From Psychrobacter sp. UBA3483 (GTDB taxonomy: Bacteria; Pseudomonadota; Gammaproteobacteria; Pseudomonadales; Moraxellaceae), in the NCBI RefSeq assembly GCF_002377905.1, contig NZ_DFQS01000005.1, positions 144,989-208,988 on the forward strand: a stretch of 64,000 nt of DNA, read 5' to 3'. Positions within the stretch are counted from its first letter, which is position 1, and the number at the start of each line of letters is the position of its first letter. Of the stretch, positions 8,902 through 15,888 are shown one piece after another. Made by a program: the position numbers and the translations under genes. Below the pieces are notes generated by a model. That model saw only the letters and a program-made list of their open reading frames with translations. It made no database searches and was not told the DNA's origin.

Positions 8902-10167
8902 ATGATGAGTCAACCTCAACAACTGATTGCTGGTGCCAATGCACCGCTGCCAGCGGATCATATTAGCATTCGTATTTTAAGCCAAAGCGCCATTGATTGT
9001 GCCGCTTATCGCCTGACGACTGAGGGTAAAGTACGTGGCGATGGCGACATGATATTTTATGGTCAAACGCGTAGCGATGATGGCAGCGTCAGTTTCCGTG
9101 GTCATGATAGCGATGGATTTTTTGATATTAACTTACCTGCGCAGCCAGCGAGTATTGAGAAGATTGCCCTTGCGTTTTCTAGTGCGCAAACGCTGGCGCA
9201 AGTCGGTGACGTAGATGTTCAAGTCTTACAAGGCAGCCAAGTGCTGCTGACTTGTCAGTTAAGTGCTGCTGGACGTAATGAAAAAGCCATTATTTTAGCA
9301 GAGTGTTACCGTCGCCAAGGCAACTGGAAGTTTCGTTTTATCGCCCAAGGTTTTGAAGGTGGCTTAAAGCCGTTGTCTGAACATTTCGGTGTTGAAATTG
9401 CTGATGAAGCGCCAGCTCAAGGCAGGTTACAAAATCAAGCGCAAAGCCAATCTCAATCTATCAATACGCAAAAAGCGGGTAGTGCGCCTCAAACAACGCC
9501 GCCGCCAATTCCTACAGCTTCTCAAAATCCGTCAATTAACCTAAGCAAAATTACCTTAACCAAAAACCAGTCTAGCATCAATCTAAAAAAACGTGACAAT
9601 TTTGGTAAAATATCTGTCAATCTTAACTGGAATCAACGTCCAGATAGCAGTACACAAGCTCCTAAAAAAGGCTTATTAGGCGACCTATTTAAGCAGCATA
9701 AAGCGGGTGGTATTGACCTTGATGTTGGAGCGATGATTCATCTGAAAAATGGCGAAAAAACGCTGATTCAGGCCTTGGGCAATCGCTTTGGCAATCTACA
9801 ATCAGCGCCTTATGTGTTGTTACGCGCCGATGATAGAACTGGACAAGTCAGCGGCGGTGAGTGGCTCGATATTAACGGGCAACAGTGGTCGCAGATTGAA
9901 GAAGTCTTTATCTTTGCTTTTATTTATGAAGGCGTACCAAACTGGGCGCAAACCGATGGCGTCGTGACCATTCATGTACCCGACCAGCCACCGATTGAAA
10001 CTCGTTTGACAGAAGGCACAGGTAATTTGCCGATGTGCGCAATTGCGCGTTTGGTCAATCAGCAAGGTAGTATCAACGTTGAGCGTATCAATCAATATTT
10101 TCAAGGTCACCAAGAAATGGACAAAGCCTTTAATTGGGGCTTTAGCTGGAAACGTGGACGTAAGTAA
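8902..10167 (+). CDS. TerA-like protein with two TerD-type domains
   Basis: A 421-residue protein. Domain 1 (about 15-167) has EGKVRGDGDMIFYGQ at 41-55 and ends NWKFRFIAQGFEGGL, typical of TerD. A Gln/Ser/Pro-rich linker follows at about 170-215. Domain 2 (about 220-421) has NLNWNQRP, KKGLLGDLF, GGIDLDVGAMIHL and RADDRTGQVSGGEW, which is the TerA type of divergent TerD domain. TerD domains bind Ca2+ and are thought to assemble on membranes with TerC. It is the only Ter gene here on the plus strand, so the Ter genes form two or more transcripts. The ATG at 8902 follows AAAGGA; a second ATG follows directly. The symbol terA is plausible but not certain. Confidence 0.85.
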   Translation: MMSQPQQLIAGANAPLPADHISIRILSQSAIDCAAYRLTTEGKVRGDGDMIFYGQTRSDDGSVSFRGHDSDGFFDINLPAQPASIEKIALAFSSAQTLAQVGDVDVQVLQGSQVLLTCQLSAAGRNEKAIILAECYRRQGNWKFRFIAQGFEGGLKPLSEHFGVEIADEAPAQGRLQNQAQSQSQSINTQKAGSAPQTTPPPIPTASQNPSINLSKITLTKNQSSINLKKRDNFGKISVNLNWNQRPDSSTQAPKKGLLGDLFKQHKAGGIDLDVGAMIHLKNGEKTLIQALGNRFGNLQSAPYVLLRADDRTGQVSGGEWLDINGQQWSQIEEVFIFAFIYEGVPNWAQTDGVVTIHVPDQPPIETRLTEGTGNLPMCAIARLVNQQGSINVERINQYFQGHQEMDKAFNWGFSWKRGRK

Positions 10168-10199
10168 GCGCTTTAAGAGTATAGTTCTAGCTCAATAAA

Positions 10200-10230
10200 A
10201 AAGTCAGCCCGTCTACTATAAATAGACGGG
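10200..10230 (-). terminator. Intrinsic terminator for the minus-strand TerD-insert gene
   Basis: An 8-bp perfect stem, CCCGTCTA at 10208-10215 and TAGACGGG at 10223-10230, is followed on the minus strand by a run of T (10197-10202). It lies between convergent genes. On the plus strand the T-run is poor, so termination of the TerA-like gene there is less certain. Confidence 0.75.
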
Positions 10231-10280
10231 TTGATTGCTTATATATTATTAAAATGCTTACTTCAGACTGCTTAATCTAT

Positions 10281-10889
10281 TTACGCATGCGGTTTGATAG
10301 CAGGCATTAAATCATGAAAAGTACGACCAGAAGCGGTTTCGCCAATGGCGTGCATTTTCCACTCATTATTATGACGATAGACTTTTGCCATAATCATCGC
10401 GGTATGAGTACCTTGTGATGATAAGTTATAGCGCGCCACTTCAGTATTGTTATTGGCATTGACGATACGGCAAAAGGCGTTTTCTACCGTTTCAAAGGTC
10501 TGACCAGTAAAGCTATTGACCGTAAAAACCAGTGACACTACGTTTGCTGGCACTCTTGATAAATCAACGTTAATGACTTCATCATCACCATCGCCATCAC
10601 CTGTGCGGTTGTCACCCGTATGGACGATACTGCCATCTTTTGATTGTAGTTGGCTAAACCAAATCGCATCGACGGCTTGTTTATTGGCATCAAACATGAT
10701 GCATGAGGCATCTAAATCGATTGAGTCGCCGCCGCTGCCGCCGCCAAATAATTTACCCAAAAAGCCGCCTTTTTTCTCTTGCGGTCCTTGAAAAACGTCC
10801 CAACCTAAACCCAATTTTACTTGCGTAAGCTCACCACCAGCTTCTTTGCTGAGGGAGATTTTTTGACCTTTTTGTAGACTAACTGCCAT
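10281..10889 (-). CDS. TerD-family protein with glycine-rich insert
   Basis: A 202-residue single TerD domain. It starts MAVSLQKGQKISLSKEAGGE and carries the full calcium-loop motif TGDNRTGDGDGDDE near residues 92-105. The end reads YRHNNEWKMHAIGETASG. Between the first strand pair and IDLDASCIMF there is an insert, KKGGFLGKLFGGGSGGDS, absent from TerD and TerE in this cluster. TerA domain 2 has a similar KKGLLGDLF before its IDLD strand, so the insert is a shared sub-family mark, perhaps a membrane- or partner-binding loop (inference). It may be the TerZ equivalent, but I cannot assign the symbol. AIM24 precedes it by about 110 bases on the same strand. Confidence 0.88.
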   Translation of the reverse strand: MAVSLQKGQKISLSKEAGGELTQVKLGLGWDVFQGPQEKKGGFLGKLFGGGSGGDSIDLDASCIMFDANKQAVDAIWFSQLQSKDGSIVHTGDNRTGDGDGDDEVINVDLSRVPANVVSLVFTVNSFTGQTFETVENAFCRIVNANNNTEVARYNLSSQGTHTAMIMAKVYRHNNEWKMHAIGETASGRTFHDLMPAIKPHA

Positions 10890-11002
10890 GGTGAAATCCT
10901 TATAATAATTGTGAGTAGAATACTTAGGTTTTCAGTACTGTTTTTCGGTTATTAATTTCAGTATAAGCTGTAATTTTAGCTATAAACTTTAATTATAAAG
11001 TG

Positions 11003-11755
11003 CTATAAGATATTATCTAAAAACCCACCGCTGCCACCGCGACCGCCTGAGCTGGTACCTAAGATGCTTTGTAACCAGCCTTGATAGCTGTCGCGATTAC
11101 GTGAGCAGATAATAACTTTGCCCGTTCCTGAGAAGTTTAAAACCATGCCTTCGCCGCTGGTGACCGAATTGATGATGTTGCTCATGATGCCTTTTTTCTT
11201 ACTGGTCGATACCGAAAGCTTATAATCAAGGTTTGAATCCCAGCACACCACATGGCCGTTATCAATGATGACGTCTTTATCAGGCGTTACATCAATCTCA
11301 AATAGCGAACCAAAACCAGAAACGACCACTTGCCCTTGACCTTGGGTTTGCATGACCATAAAGCCGCCGGTATCACCAAATACCGCGCCGCCGAGGTTAC
11401 GCTGGATATTGGCTCTGATATCGACGCCTGTTTGTGCGGCAACGAAAGCGCCATCGCTCAAGGTATATTGCTGAGCGCCGCAATCGATGATTTGCATATC
11501 GCCATCAAGCGTCGGTGCTAGCAAACAATCACCTTCACCATTGACGGCTTCAATTTGCTGTTGAAAAAGTGACTCGTCGTTAGCAAAGCGGCGCATCAGT
11601 GACTGCATGAGACCACCTTGTAGCTTACCTTTAAGCTCAAGGTTTGACTCCATCATCACCATGGCGTTGGCTTCACAATAAATTGAATCGCCTTTTTTTA
11701 AGTTACAATGCAAAAAAGGCTCAATCGTGCCGATTAGGCTAAACGTTGCGGCCAT
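11003..11755 (-). CDS. AIM24 / TIGR00266-family protein
   Basis: About 250 residues from the ATG at 11755, which has AAGGAT nine bases upstream; an in-frame TTG three codons earlier is a weaker start. The protein is almost entirely beta-strand and rich in Gly, with repeated turns such as GGAVFGDTGGFMVMQTQGQG and FGSLFEIDVTPDKDV, as in the AIM24 double-stranded beta-helix family. The C-terminus ends in a Gly-rich tail, SGGRGGSGGFLDNIL. AIM24 proteins are common partners of TerD genes; mitochondrial AIM24 affects membrane organisation, but the bacterial function is unknown. It sits between two TerD-family genes, so a structural or membrane-bound role in the Ter assembly is likely. Confidence 0.85.
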   Translation of the reverse strand: MAATFSLIGTIEPFLHCNLKKGDSIYCEANAMVMMESNLELKGKLQGGLMQSLMRRFANDESLFQQQIEAVNGEGDCLLAPTLDGDMQIIDCGAQQYTLSDGAFVAAQTGVDIRANIQRNLGGAVFGDTGGFMVMQTQGQGQVVVSGFGSLFEIDVTPDKDVIIDNGHVVCWDSNLDYKLSVSTSKKKGIMSNIINSVTSGEGMVLNFSGTGKVIICSRNRDSYQGWLQSILGTSSGGRGGSGGFLDNIL

Positions 11756-11838
11756 GGGGTGCAAATCCTTATTCTAATGTTTTGGATGTTTTTTCTATAA
11801 AAATGAGCGTTTCAATTTAACTGGGTCAATTACATTTA

Positions 11839-11910
11839 AAGCCATCAAATGCTATGAATAGGCACACTTGATGGCTTATATATATCGCAATCAGCCTTCT
11901 GGTTGCGATA
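11839..11910 (-). terminator. Pair of hairpins between terE and the AIM24 gene
   Basis: There are two perfect inverted repeats in the terE-AIM24 spacer: AAGCCATCAA 11839-11848 with TTGATGGCTT 11868-11877 (10 bp), and TATCGCAA 11883-11890 with TTGCGATA 11903-11910 (8 bp). Neither has a strong T-run on the minus strand. They may attenuate read-through from terE or protect the mRNA end. Confidence 0.5.
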
Positions 11911-11958
11911 CTTAATTTGTCAGACGATGACGTTGTTTTTAAAGCGAAAAGTTAACCG

Positions 11959-12534
11959 TTAAACGTTGACGCCATAAGAAGAGGCTAATGGGCCTAGACC
12001 ACCACTAAAGCCTTGACCAACGGCGCGGAATTTCCAGTCACCGTTATGACGATATAACTCACCAAAAATCATCGCTGTCTCAGTGCTACCATCTTCTGAT
12101 AGGTCATAACGGGCGATTTCGGCTTGACCATTATCATTGACCACACGGATATAAGCGTCGCCGACTTGACCAAAGTTTTGGTTACGCGCTTGACCTTCAT
12201 AAATGATGGCACAGATAGCGACTTTGCTGACGTCAGCGGGTATGCTAGCAAGGTTGATTTTGATTTTTTCATCATCACCGTCGCCTTCGCCCGTACGGTT
12301 GTCGCCTGTGTGCTCAACCGCGCCGTTGTCCGACTTTAGATTATTAAAGAAAATAAAGTCTTGGTCATTACGCACTTTGCCTGCTTCGTTTACCAAAAAG
12401 GCAATGGCGTCTAAGTCAAATTCTTGACCGTCAGTAGCGCGTGGATCCCAGCCAAGACCAACGGTAATGTTGGTTAAGCCTGGGGCTTCTTTTGATAAGT
12501 TTACGTTGCCGCCTTTTGTTAAGCTAATAGCCAT
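11959..12534 (-). CDS. terE: Tellurite-resistance/stress protein TerE
   Basis: A 191-residue single TerD domain, the usual length. It starts MAISLTKGGNVNLSKEAPGL, as TerE does. The EFDLDAIAFL strand, the calcium loop HTGDNRTGEGDGDDE and the end LYRHNGDWKFRAVGQGF are all intact, so Ca2+ binding should be retained. TerD/TerE proteins are cytosolic or membrane-peripheral and act with TerC in resistance to tellurite, phage or colicin, and oxidative stress. It is separated from the TerC-like gene by the divergent yhhQ gene, so it needs its own promoter in 12535-12861. The choice of terE over terD rests on the KEAP opening and is moderately sure. Confidence 0.85.
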   Translation of the reverse strand: MAISLTKGGNVNLSKEAPGLTNITVGLGWDPRATDGQEFDLDAIAFLVNEAGKVRNDQDFIFFNNLKSDNGAVEHTGDNRTGEGDGDDEKIKINLASIPADVSKVAICAIIYEGQARNQNFGQVGDAYIRVVNDNGQAEIARYDLSEDGSTETAMIFGELYRHNGDWKFRAVGQGFSGGLGPLASSYGVNV

Positions 12535-12808
12535 ATAAATATCCTTTGGATTAATAATTAAGTGGATTTGACTTTATAAAATAAAAATAGGGCAGTCATG
12601 CTATTTGCGCGTAAGTATTTCAGCGCAAAAAGGTCAATAAATCGACCTGTACGCCATATCCTGCCTATCATTACGTTTTACTATACTAAGCGTTTGCTTA
12701 CTAAGCAAGGCGTATTTTGTGTGCCTATCTGACAGTTATATTATTATTTATAAAAAAGCGTTTTATGACGGTATCAGTCCCATTTTAGCTATTTATCTTA
12801 TTATCATT

Positions 12809-12814
12809 TATAAT
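12809..12814 (+). promoter_or_regulatory. Putative -10 element of the yhhQ promoter
   Basis: A perfect TATAAT at 12809-12814 would place the transcription start near 12821, exactly at the 5' edge of the riboswitch aptamer. The -35 region (TTAGCT at 12785-12790, spacing 18) is weak. Confidence 0.5.
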
Positions 12815-12821
12815 AGCGCGC

Positions 12822-12854
12822 TCAGGTTCCCTCCACCCTGACTCAAAAAAAGGC
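12822..12854 (+). promoter_or_regulatory. preQ1-I riboswitch controlling yhhQ translation
   Basis: This compact H-type pseudoknot can be drawn by eye. P1 pairs UCAGG 12822-12826 with CCUGA 12837-12841. The loop starts with UUC, as in known preQ1-I aptamers, and its CCU (12830-12832) can pair with AGG 12851-12853 after the A-rich strand 12845-12851. That AGG is the ribosome-binding site of yhhQ (ATG at 12862), so ligand binding would hide it. The layout matches preQ1-I aptamers upstream of queuosine-precursor transporter genes. It was found by pattern reading, not by a covariance model. Confidence 0.8.
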
Positions 12855-12861
12855 CTCCTTT

Positions 12862-13521
12862 ATGAATACCTGTACCATTTCGACCAATCAAGCTTCATCC
12901 ATTCGTTACAGCCGTGCTTTATTCTGGCTTGTTAGCCTGCATATCTTTATCATCGCCATTAGTAATTATTTAGTGCAAATACCGGTCGGGCTATTTGGCT
13001 TTATCACCACATGGGGTGCGGTTACCTTTCCTTTTATCTTTTTGATTACGGATTTGACCGTACGCATCTTTGGTCAACATCTTGCCAGACGCATTATTTT
13101 CTTTGCCATGCTGCCAGCGCTCGTCATTTCTTACTATTTTTCGGTGGTATTTGCTGATGGACAGTTTGTTGGTCATGAGCATCTGCTCGATTTTAATTTA
13201 TTTGTCTTTCGCATTGTCCTTGCCAGCTTTAGCGCTTACGTCATTGGACAGCTGTTAGATATCAAAGTCTTTAATAAGTTACGCCAGCTTAAAACGTGGT
13301 GGATTGCACCCCTAGCATCGACGTTTATCGGTAATCTGGTCGATAGCTTTTGCTTTTTTGCCATTGCTTTTTATAAAAGCCCAGACGCTTTTATGGCAAT
13401 GCACTGGGTTGAGATTGGCGCGATGGACTATCTGTTTAAGATAGTCATGGGCGTGCTCATCTTTTTACCTTTATATGGCGTGATATTGGCAAAATTGCAA
13501 AAGATGCTCGCTGATAAGTAG
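12862..13521 (+). CDS. yhhQ: Queuosine precursor (preQ0/preQ1) transporter YhhQ
   Basis: A 219-residue integral membrane protein with about six hydrophobic segments. Family marks are TFPFIFLITDLTVRIFG near residues 54-70 and SAYVIGQLLDIKVF near 133-146, typical of the COG1738/YhhQ (QueT-like) family. These proteins import 7-deazaguanine precursors for tRNA queuosine synthesis. The preQ1-I-type aptamer immediately upstream independently supports this substrate. It is transcribed against the surrounding Ter genes and is probably an independent unit inserted into the cluster. queC, for de novo preQ0 synthesis, is about 10 kb away, so the cell can both make and import the precursor. Confidence 0.92.
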   Translation: MNTCTISTNQASSIRYSRALFWLVSLHIFIIAISNYLVQIPVGLFGFITTWGAVTFPFIFLITDLTVRIFGQHLARRIIFFAMLPALVISYYFSVVFADGQFVGHEHLLDFNLFVFRIVLASFSAYVIGQLLDIKVFNKLRQLKTWWIAPLASTFIGNLVDSFCFFAIAFYKSPDAFMAMHWVEIGAMDYLFKIVMGVLIFLPLYGVILAKLQKMLADK

Positions 13522-13582
13522 AGCGAAAACTAATAGCCTAAGCTAATCCCTGCTCACAATTCTATTCTTCACAATTACTATA

Positions 13583-13617
13583 AAAAACAGGTCATAACCA
13601 ATAATGGTTATGACCTG
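13583..13617 (-). terminator. Intrinsic terminator between yhhQ and the TerC-like gene
   Basis: A 12-bp perfect stem, CAGGTCATAACC 13588-13599 and GGTTATGACCTG 13606-13617, with a 6-base loop. On the minus strand it is followed by T6, serving the TerC-like gene. It may also stop yhhQ transcription from the other side. Confidence 0.85.
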
Positions 13618-13666
13618 CCATGGAACAACTTAACTGAATCTAATGTTTACGCTTAAAATTACGACG

Positions 13667-14728
13667 TTATTCAAGCGCTTGGCGTTTGCGATAATTGAGT
13701 GACGCAACAAACGCCCAACCAATAAAGGCAATACCAATCAGACCAGTGATAAGCTCTGGCACATGAAATTTCACCGACAATAGCATGATAATGGCTAGAG
13801 CGCCGATGGCATAATGCGCGCCGTGTTCAAGATAGACAAACTCATCAAGCGTGCCTTTATCAACTAAGAAAATAGTCATCGAACGCACGAACATCGCACC
13901 GATTGCCAGACCAAGCATAATCACGATAACGTCATTGGTAATCGCAAAGGCGCCAATCACGCCATCGAAGCTAAATGAGGCATCAAGGACTTCTAGGTAT
14001 AAGAAGCCGATAATACCGCCCTTCATAATTGCGTTGGTCGCCGCAGCTCCCGAACCATTTTCTTCGTTTTCTAAGTCTTCTTCAAGGTCACCCTCAAGCA
14101 TACCTGAGACCACTTGGACACCAAGATATACTAAGATACCCCAAACGCCAGCGATTAATACTGCGCCTGATTGGGCGTCATTGGCCCATGATACGGCAAT
14201 CATCAACACGATAAGGGCTACAAACACGCTCATGGCATCGACTTTGCCCAGTTTGACCAAACGGCTCTCAAGCCAATCAAACCAATGTACTTCTTTATCA
14301 TCAAAGATAAAGTTTAAGAACACGAGTAATAAGAAAATGCCACCAAAGGCTGATATTTCAGCATGGTGCGCCAATAGTCTGGCTGAGTATTCTTTAGGAT
14401 CGTTTAAAGCCAAATCGACCACTTGCATAACGCCAAGGTCGGCCGTTACTGCAACGATAACAATTGGGAAAACCAAACGCATCCCAAAGACAGCAACCAA
14501 AATACCAACGGTTAAAAATATCTTTTTCCAAAATTCGTCCCAGCCTTTAAGGACTGAGGCGTTGACCACCGCATTATCAAATGATAATGAAATCTCCATG
14601 ACGGCCAAAATGGCAGTGATAGATAGGGTGGTTATCATACCGCCCATACCGCTATGTGAGTATCCCCACCATGCCGCTACTGATAGAGCAATAATGGTAA
14701 AGATAAAGTCTAAATAAAAATGTCTCAT
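13667..14728 (-). CDS. TerC-like integral membrane protein (DUF475 type)
   Basis: About 353 residues from the ATG at 14728, which has AGGA upstream; an in-frame upstream start would add 19 non-hydrophobic residues without a ribosome site. Around nine hydrophobic segments are visible. The motif AVMEISLSFDNAVVNASVL near residue 45 and LYLEVLDASFSFDGVIGA near 245 are the paired acidic TerC/Alx-superfamily signatures (E..S.DN and E..D.SFS.D) thought to bind metal within the membrane. The length and EISLSFDNAVVNA point to the DUF475 branch rather than classical TerC. In Ter systems TerC anchors TerD/TerE at the membrane. It sits directly downstream of terD, but a terminator lies between them. Confidence 0.88.
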   Translation of the reverse strand: MRHFYLDFIFTIIALSVAAWWGYSHSGMGGMITTLSITAILAVMEISLSFDNAVVNASVLKGWDEFWKKIFLTVGILVAVFGMRLVFPIVIVAVTADLGVMQVVDLALNDPKEYSARLLAHHAEISAFGGIFLLLVFLNFIFDDKEVHWFDWLESRLVKLGKVDAMSVFVALIVLMIAVSWANDAQSGAVLIAGVWGILVYLGVQVVSGMLEGDLEEDLENEENGSGAAATNAIMKGGIIGFLYLEVLDASFSFDGVIGAFAITNDVIVIMLGLAIGAMFVRSMTIFLVDKGTLDEFVYLEHGAHYAIGALAIIMLLSVKFHVPELITGLIGIAFIGWAFVASLNYRKRQALE

Positions 14729-14784
14729 GACATATCCTGTCTGGTTGCATAAAGCTAAAGTCGGTCTATTATAGACACAAACCA

Positions 14785-14816
14785 CAAAAAAAGTGGTTAT
14801 TGCTAACCACTTTTTT
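14785..14816 (-). terminator. Intrinsic terminator between terD and the TerC-like gene
   Basis: A perfect stem, GTGGTTA 14793-14799 and TAACCAC 14804-14810, is extended by an A-run on one side and a T-run on the other. It works in either orientation. It lies about 190 bases after the terD stop and just upstream of the TerC-like start, so terC expression depends on read-through or its own promoter. Confidence 0.8.
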
Positions 14817-15007
14817 GCCTAATTTTAAACGAAACCTAAAGCATTACCAGTCTTTTAGCTAAGAATAATTGTGACTATTTTGCAACCATATTTTACTGGC
14901 AGAATGACAAGTGATAGCGCTGCCATATTGCTTAAAGTTTTGGCGGTGTTTATATCTAGGCATTGTTTTTAGTATGGGCTAAATTTTTGGCACAGGTTAA
15001 TATCGCG

Positions 15008-15583
15008 TTAGATATTGACGCCATACTGATGACACATAGCTTGCAAACCGCCTGAATAGCCTTGACCAACCGCGCGGAATTTCCACTCACCGTTATGACG
15101 ATAGACTTCGCCAAACACCATTGCCGTTTCAACAGAGTAATCCTCTGCTAAGTCAAAACGTACCACTTCCGTGCCAGTTTCTTCATTGACCACACGGATA
15201 AAGGCATTGGCGACTTGACCAAAGTTTTGGCTACGGGCAGCAGCATCATGAATGGTTACCGTGACGACGATTTTATCGACATCAGCAGGCACTTGGGTCA
15301 GGTTTACTTTGACCACTTCATCATCGCCGTCGCCTTCGCCAGTACGGTTGTCGCCGGTATGCTCGATTGCACCATTGTCAGATTTTAGCTGGTTGTAAAA
15401 AATAAAGTCATGATCGCCGCGTACTTTACCAGCGGTATTTAGCAAAAACACGCTGGCATCAAGATCGAATTCTGCGCCAGAGGTCGCGCGCTCATCCCAA
15501 CCAAGACCGATAAGCAGCTTGGTTAAGTTTGGATCAGTTTTGGTGAGCGATAAGTTACCGCCTTTATTTAATGATAAAGCCAT
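15008..15583 (-). CDS. terD: Tellurite-resistance/stress protein TerD
   Basis: A 191-residue single TerD domain. The opening MALSLNKGGNLSLTKTDP and LTKLLIGLGWDER follow the TerD pattern. FDLDASVFLL, the calcium loop HTGDNRTGEGDGDDE and the end YRHNGEWKFRAVGQGYSGG are intact. It is close to TerE of this cluster but differs in the N-terminal KTDPNL. The start is ATG at 15583 with a purine-rich AAGGAT upstream. It is the first gene of the minus-strand terD-terC direction. A 12-bp direct repeat lies about 140 bases upstream. TerD binds Ca2+ and is part of the Ter stress assembly; its biochemical output is not known. Confidence 0.9.
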   Translation of the reverse strand: MALSLNKGGNLSLTKTDPNLTKLLIGLGWDERATSGAEFDLDASVFLLNTAGKVRGDHDFIFYNQLKSDNGAIEHTGDNRTGEGDGDDEVVKVNLTQVPADVDKIVVTVTIHDAAARSQNFGQVANAFIRVVNEETGTEVVRFDLAEDYSVETAMVFGEVYRHNGEWKFRAVGQGYSGGLQAMCHQYGVNI

Positions 15584-15888
15584 GAGATTATCCTTGTTAT
15601 TAGAGTGATTAAGGGTTTGATGGTTTAAGTGTATAAATACAAAAACCAGAGCAATAGTGGGATTAAAGCAGTCGTAATCCTAAATTTTATGTTGCTTATT
15701 GCTTCCATATTTTTGGCGCTTCATATTACTTAGTGCTTTACGTCGCTTAGCTATTACTTAGTGACGTTCTATCATAGCAACAAAAAATTACCCAATCAAA
15801 GCTGATTAGGTCATTGTTATGTGTCCGATAAGACGGACTGGAAAAGACAGAGCTTAAATGCTGCCTTTATACATCTAAGTAATCCGCT
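15584..15888. promoter_or_regulatory. terD upstream region with 12-bp direct repeat
   Basis: A 305-base spacer. TATTACTTAGTG occurs at 15724-15735 and again at 15752-15763, start-to-start 28 bases, that is nearly three helical turns. Placed upstream of terD on the minus strand, the copies could bind a regulator on one helix face. The rest is AT-rich with no ORF. The rlmKL stop lies at its far edge, with no strong terminator. Confidence 0.5.

Larger units (their letters stand above)
12535..12861. promoter_or_regulatory. Divergent control region between terE and yhhQ
   Basis: This 327-base spacer holds the terE leader on the minus strand and the yhhQ promoter plus riboswitch on the plus strand. 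Near terE there is an inverted repeat, AGGTC-N8-GACCT, around 12640-12658. Further in, TACTAAGC occurs twice about 14 bases apart (around 12683-12704), the second copy within the palindrome GCTTACTAAGC. A -10 box for yhhQ is at 12809-12814. Confidence 0.5.

Noticed and set aside
13851..14717. Long plus-strand ORF (288 codons) opposite the TerC-like gene
   Set aside because: It is a shadow of a membrane-protein gene with clear TerC-superfamily motifs; its translation is Ser/Thr/Ile-rich, has no ribosome site and no recognisable fold.
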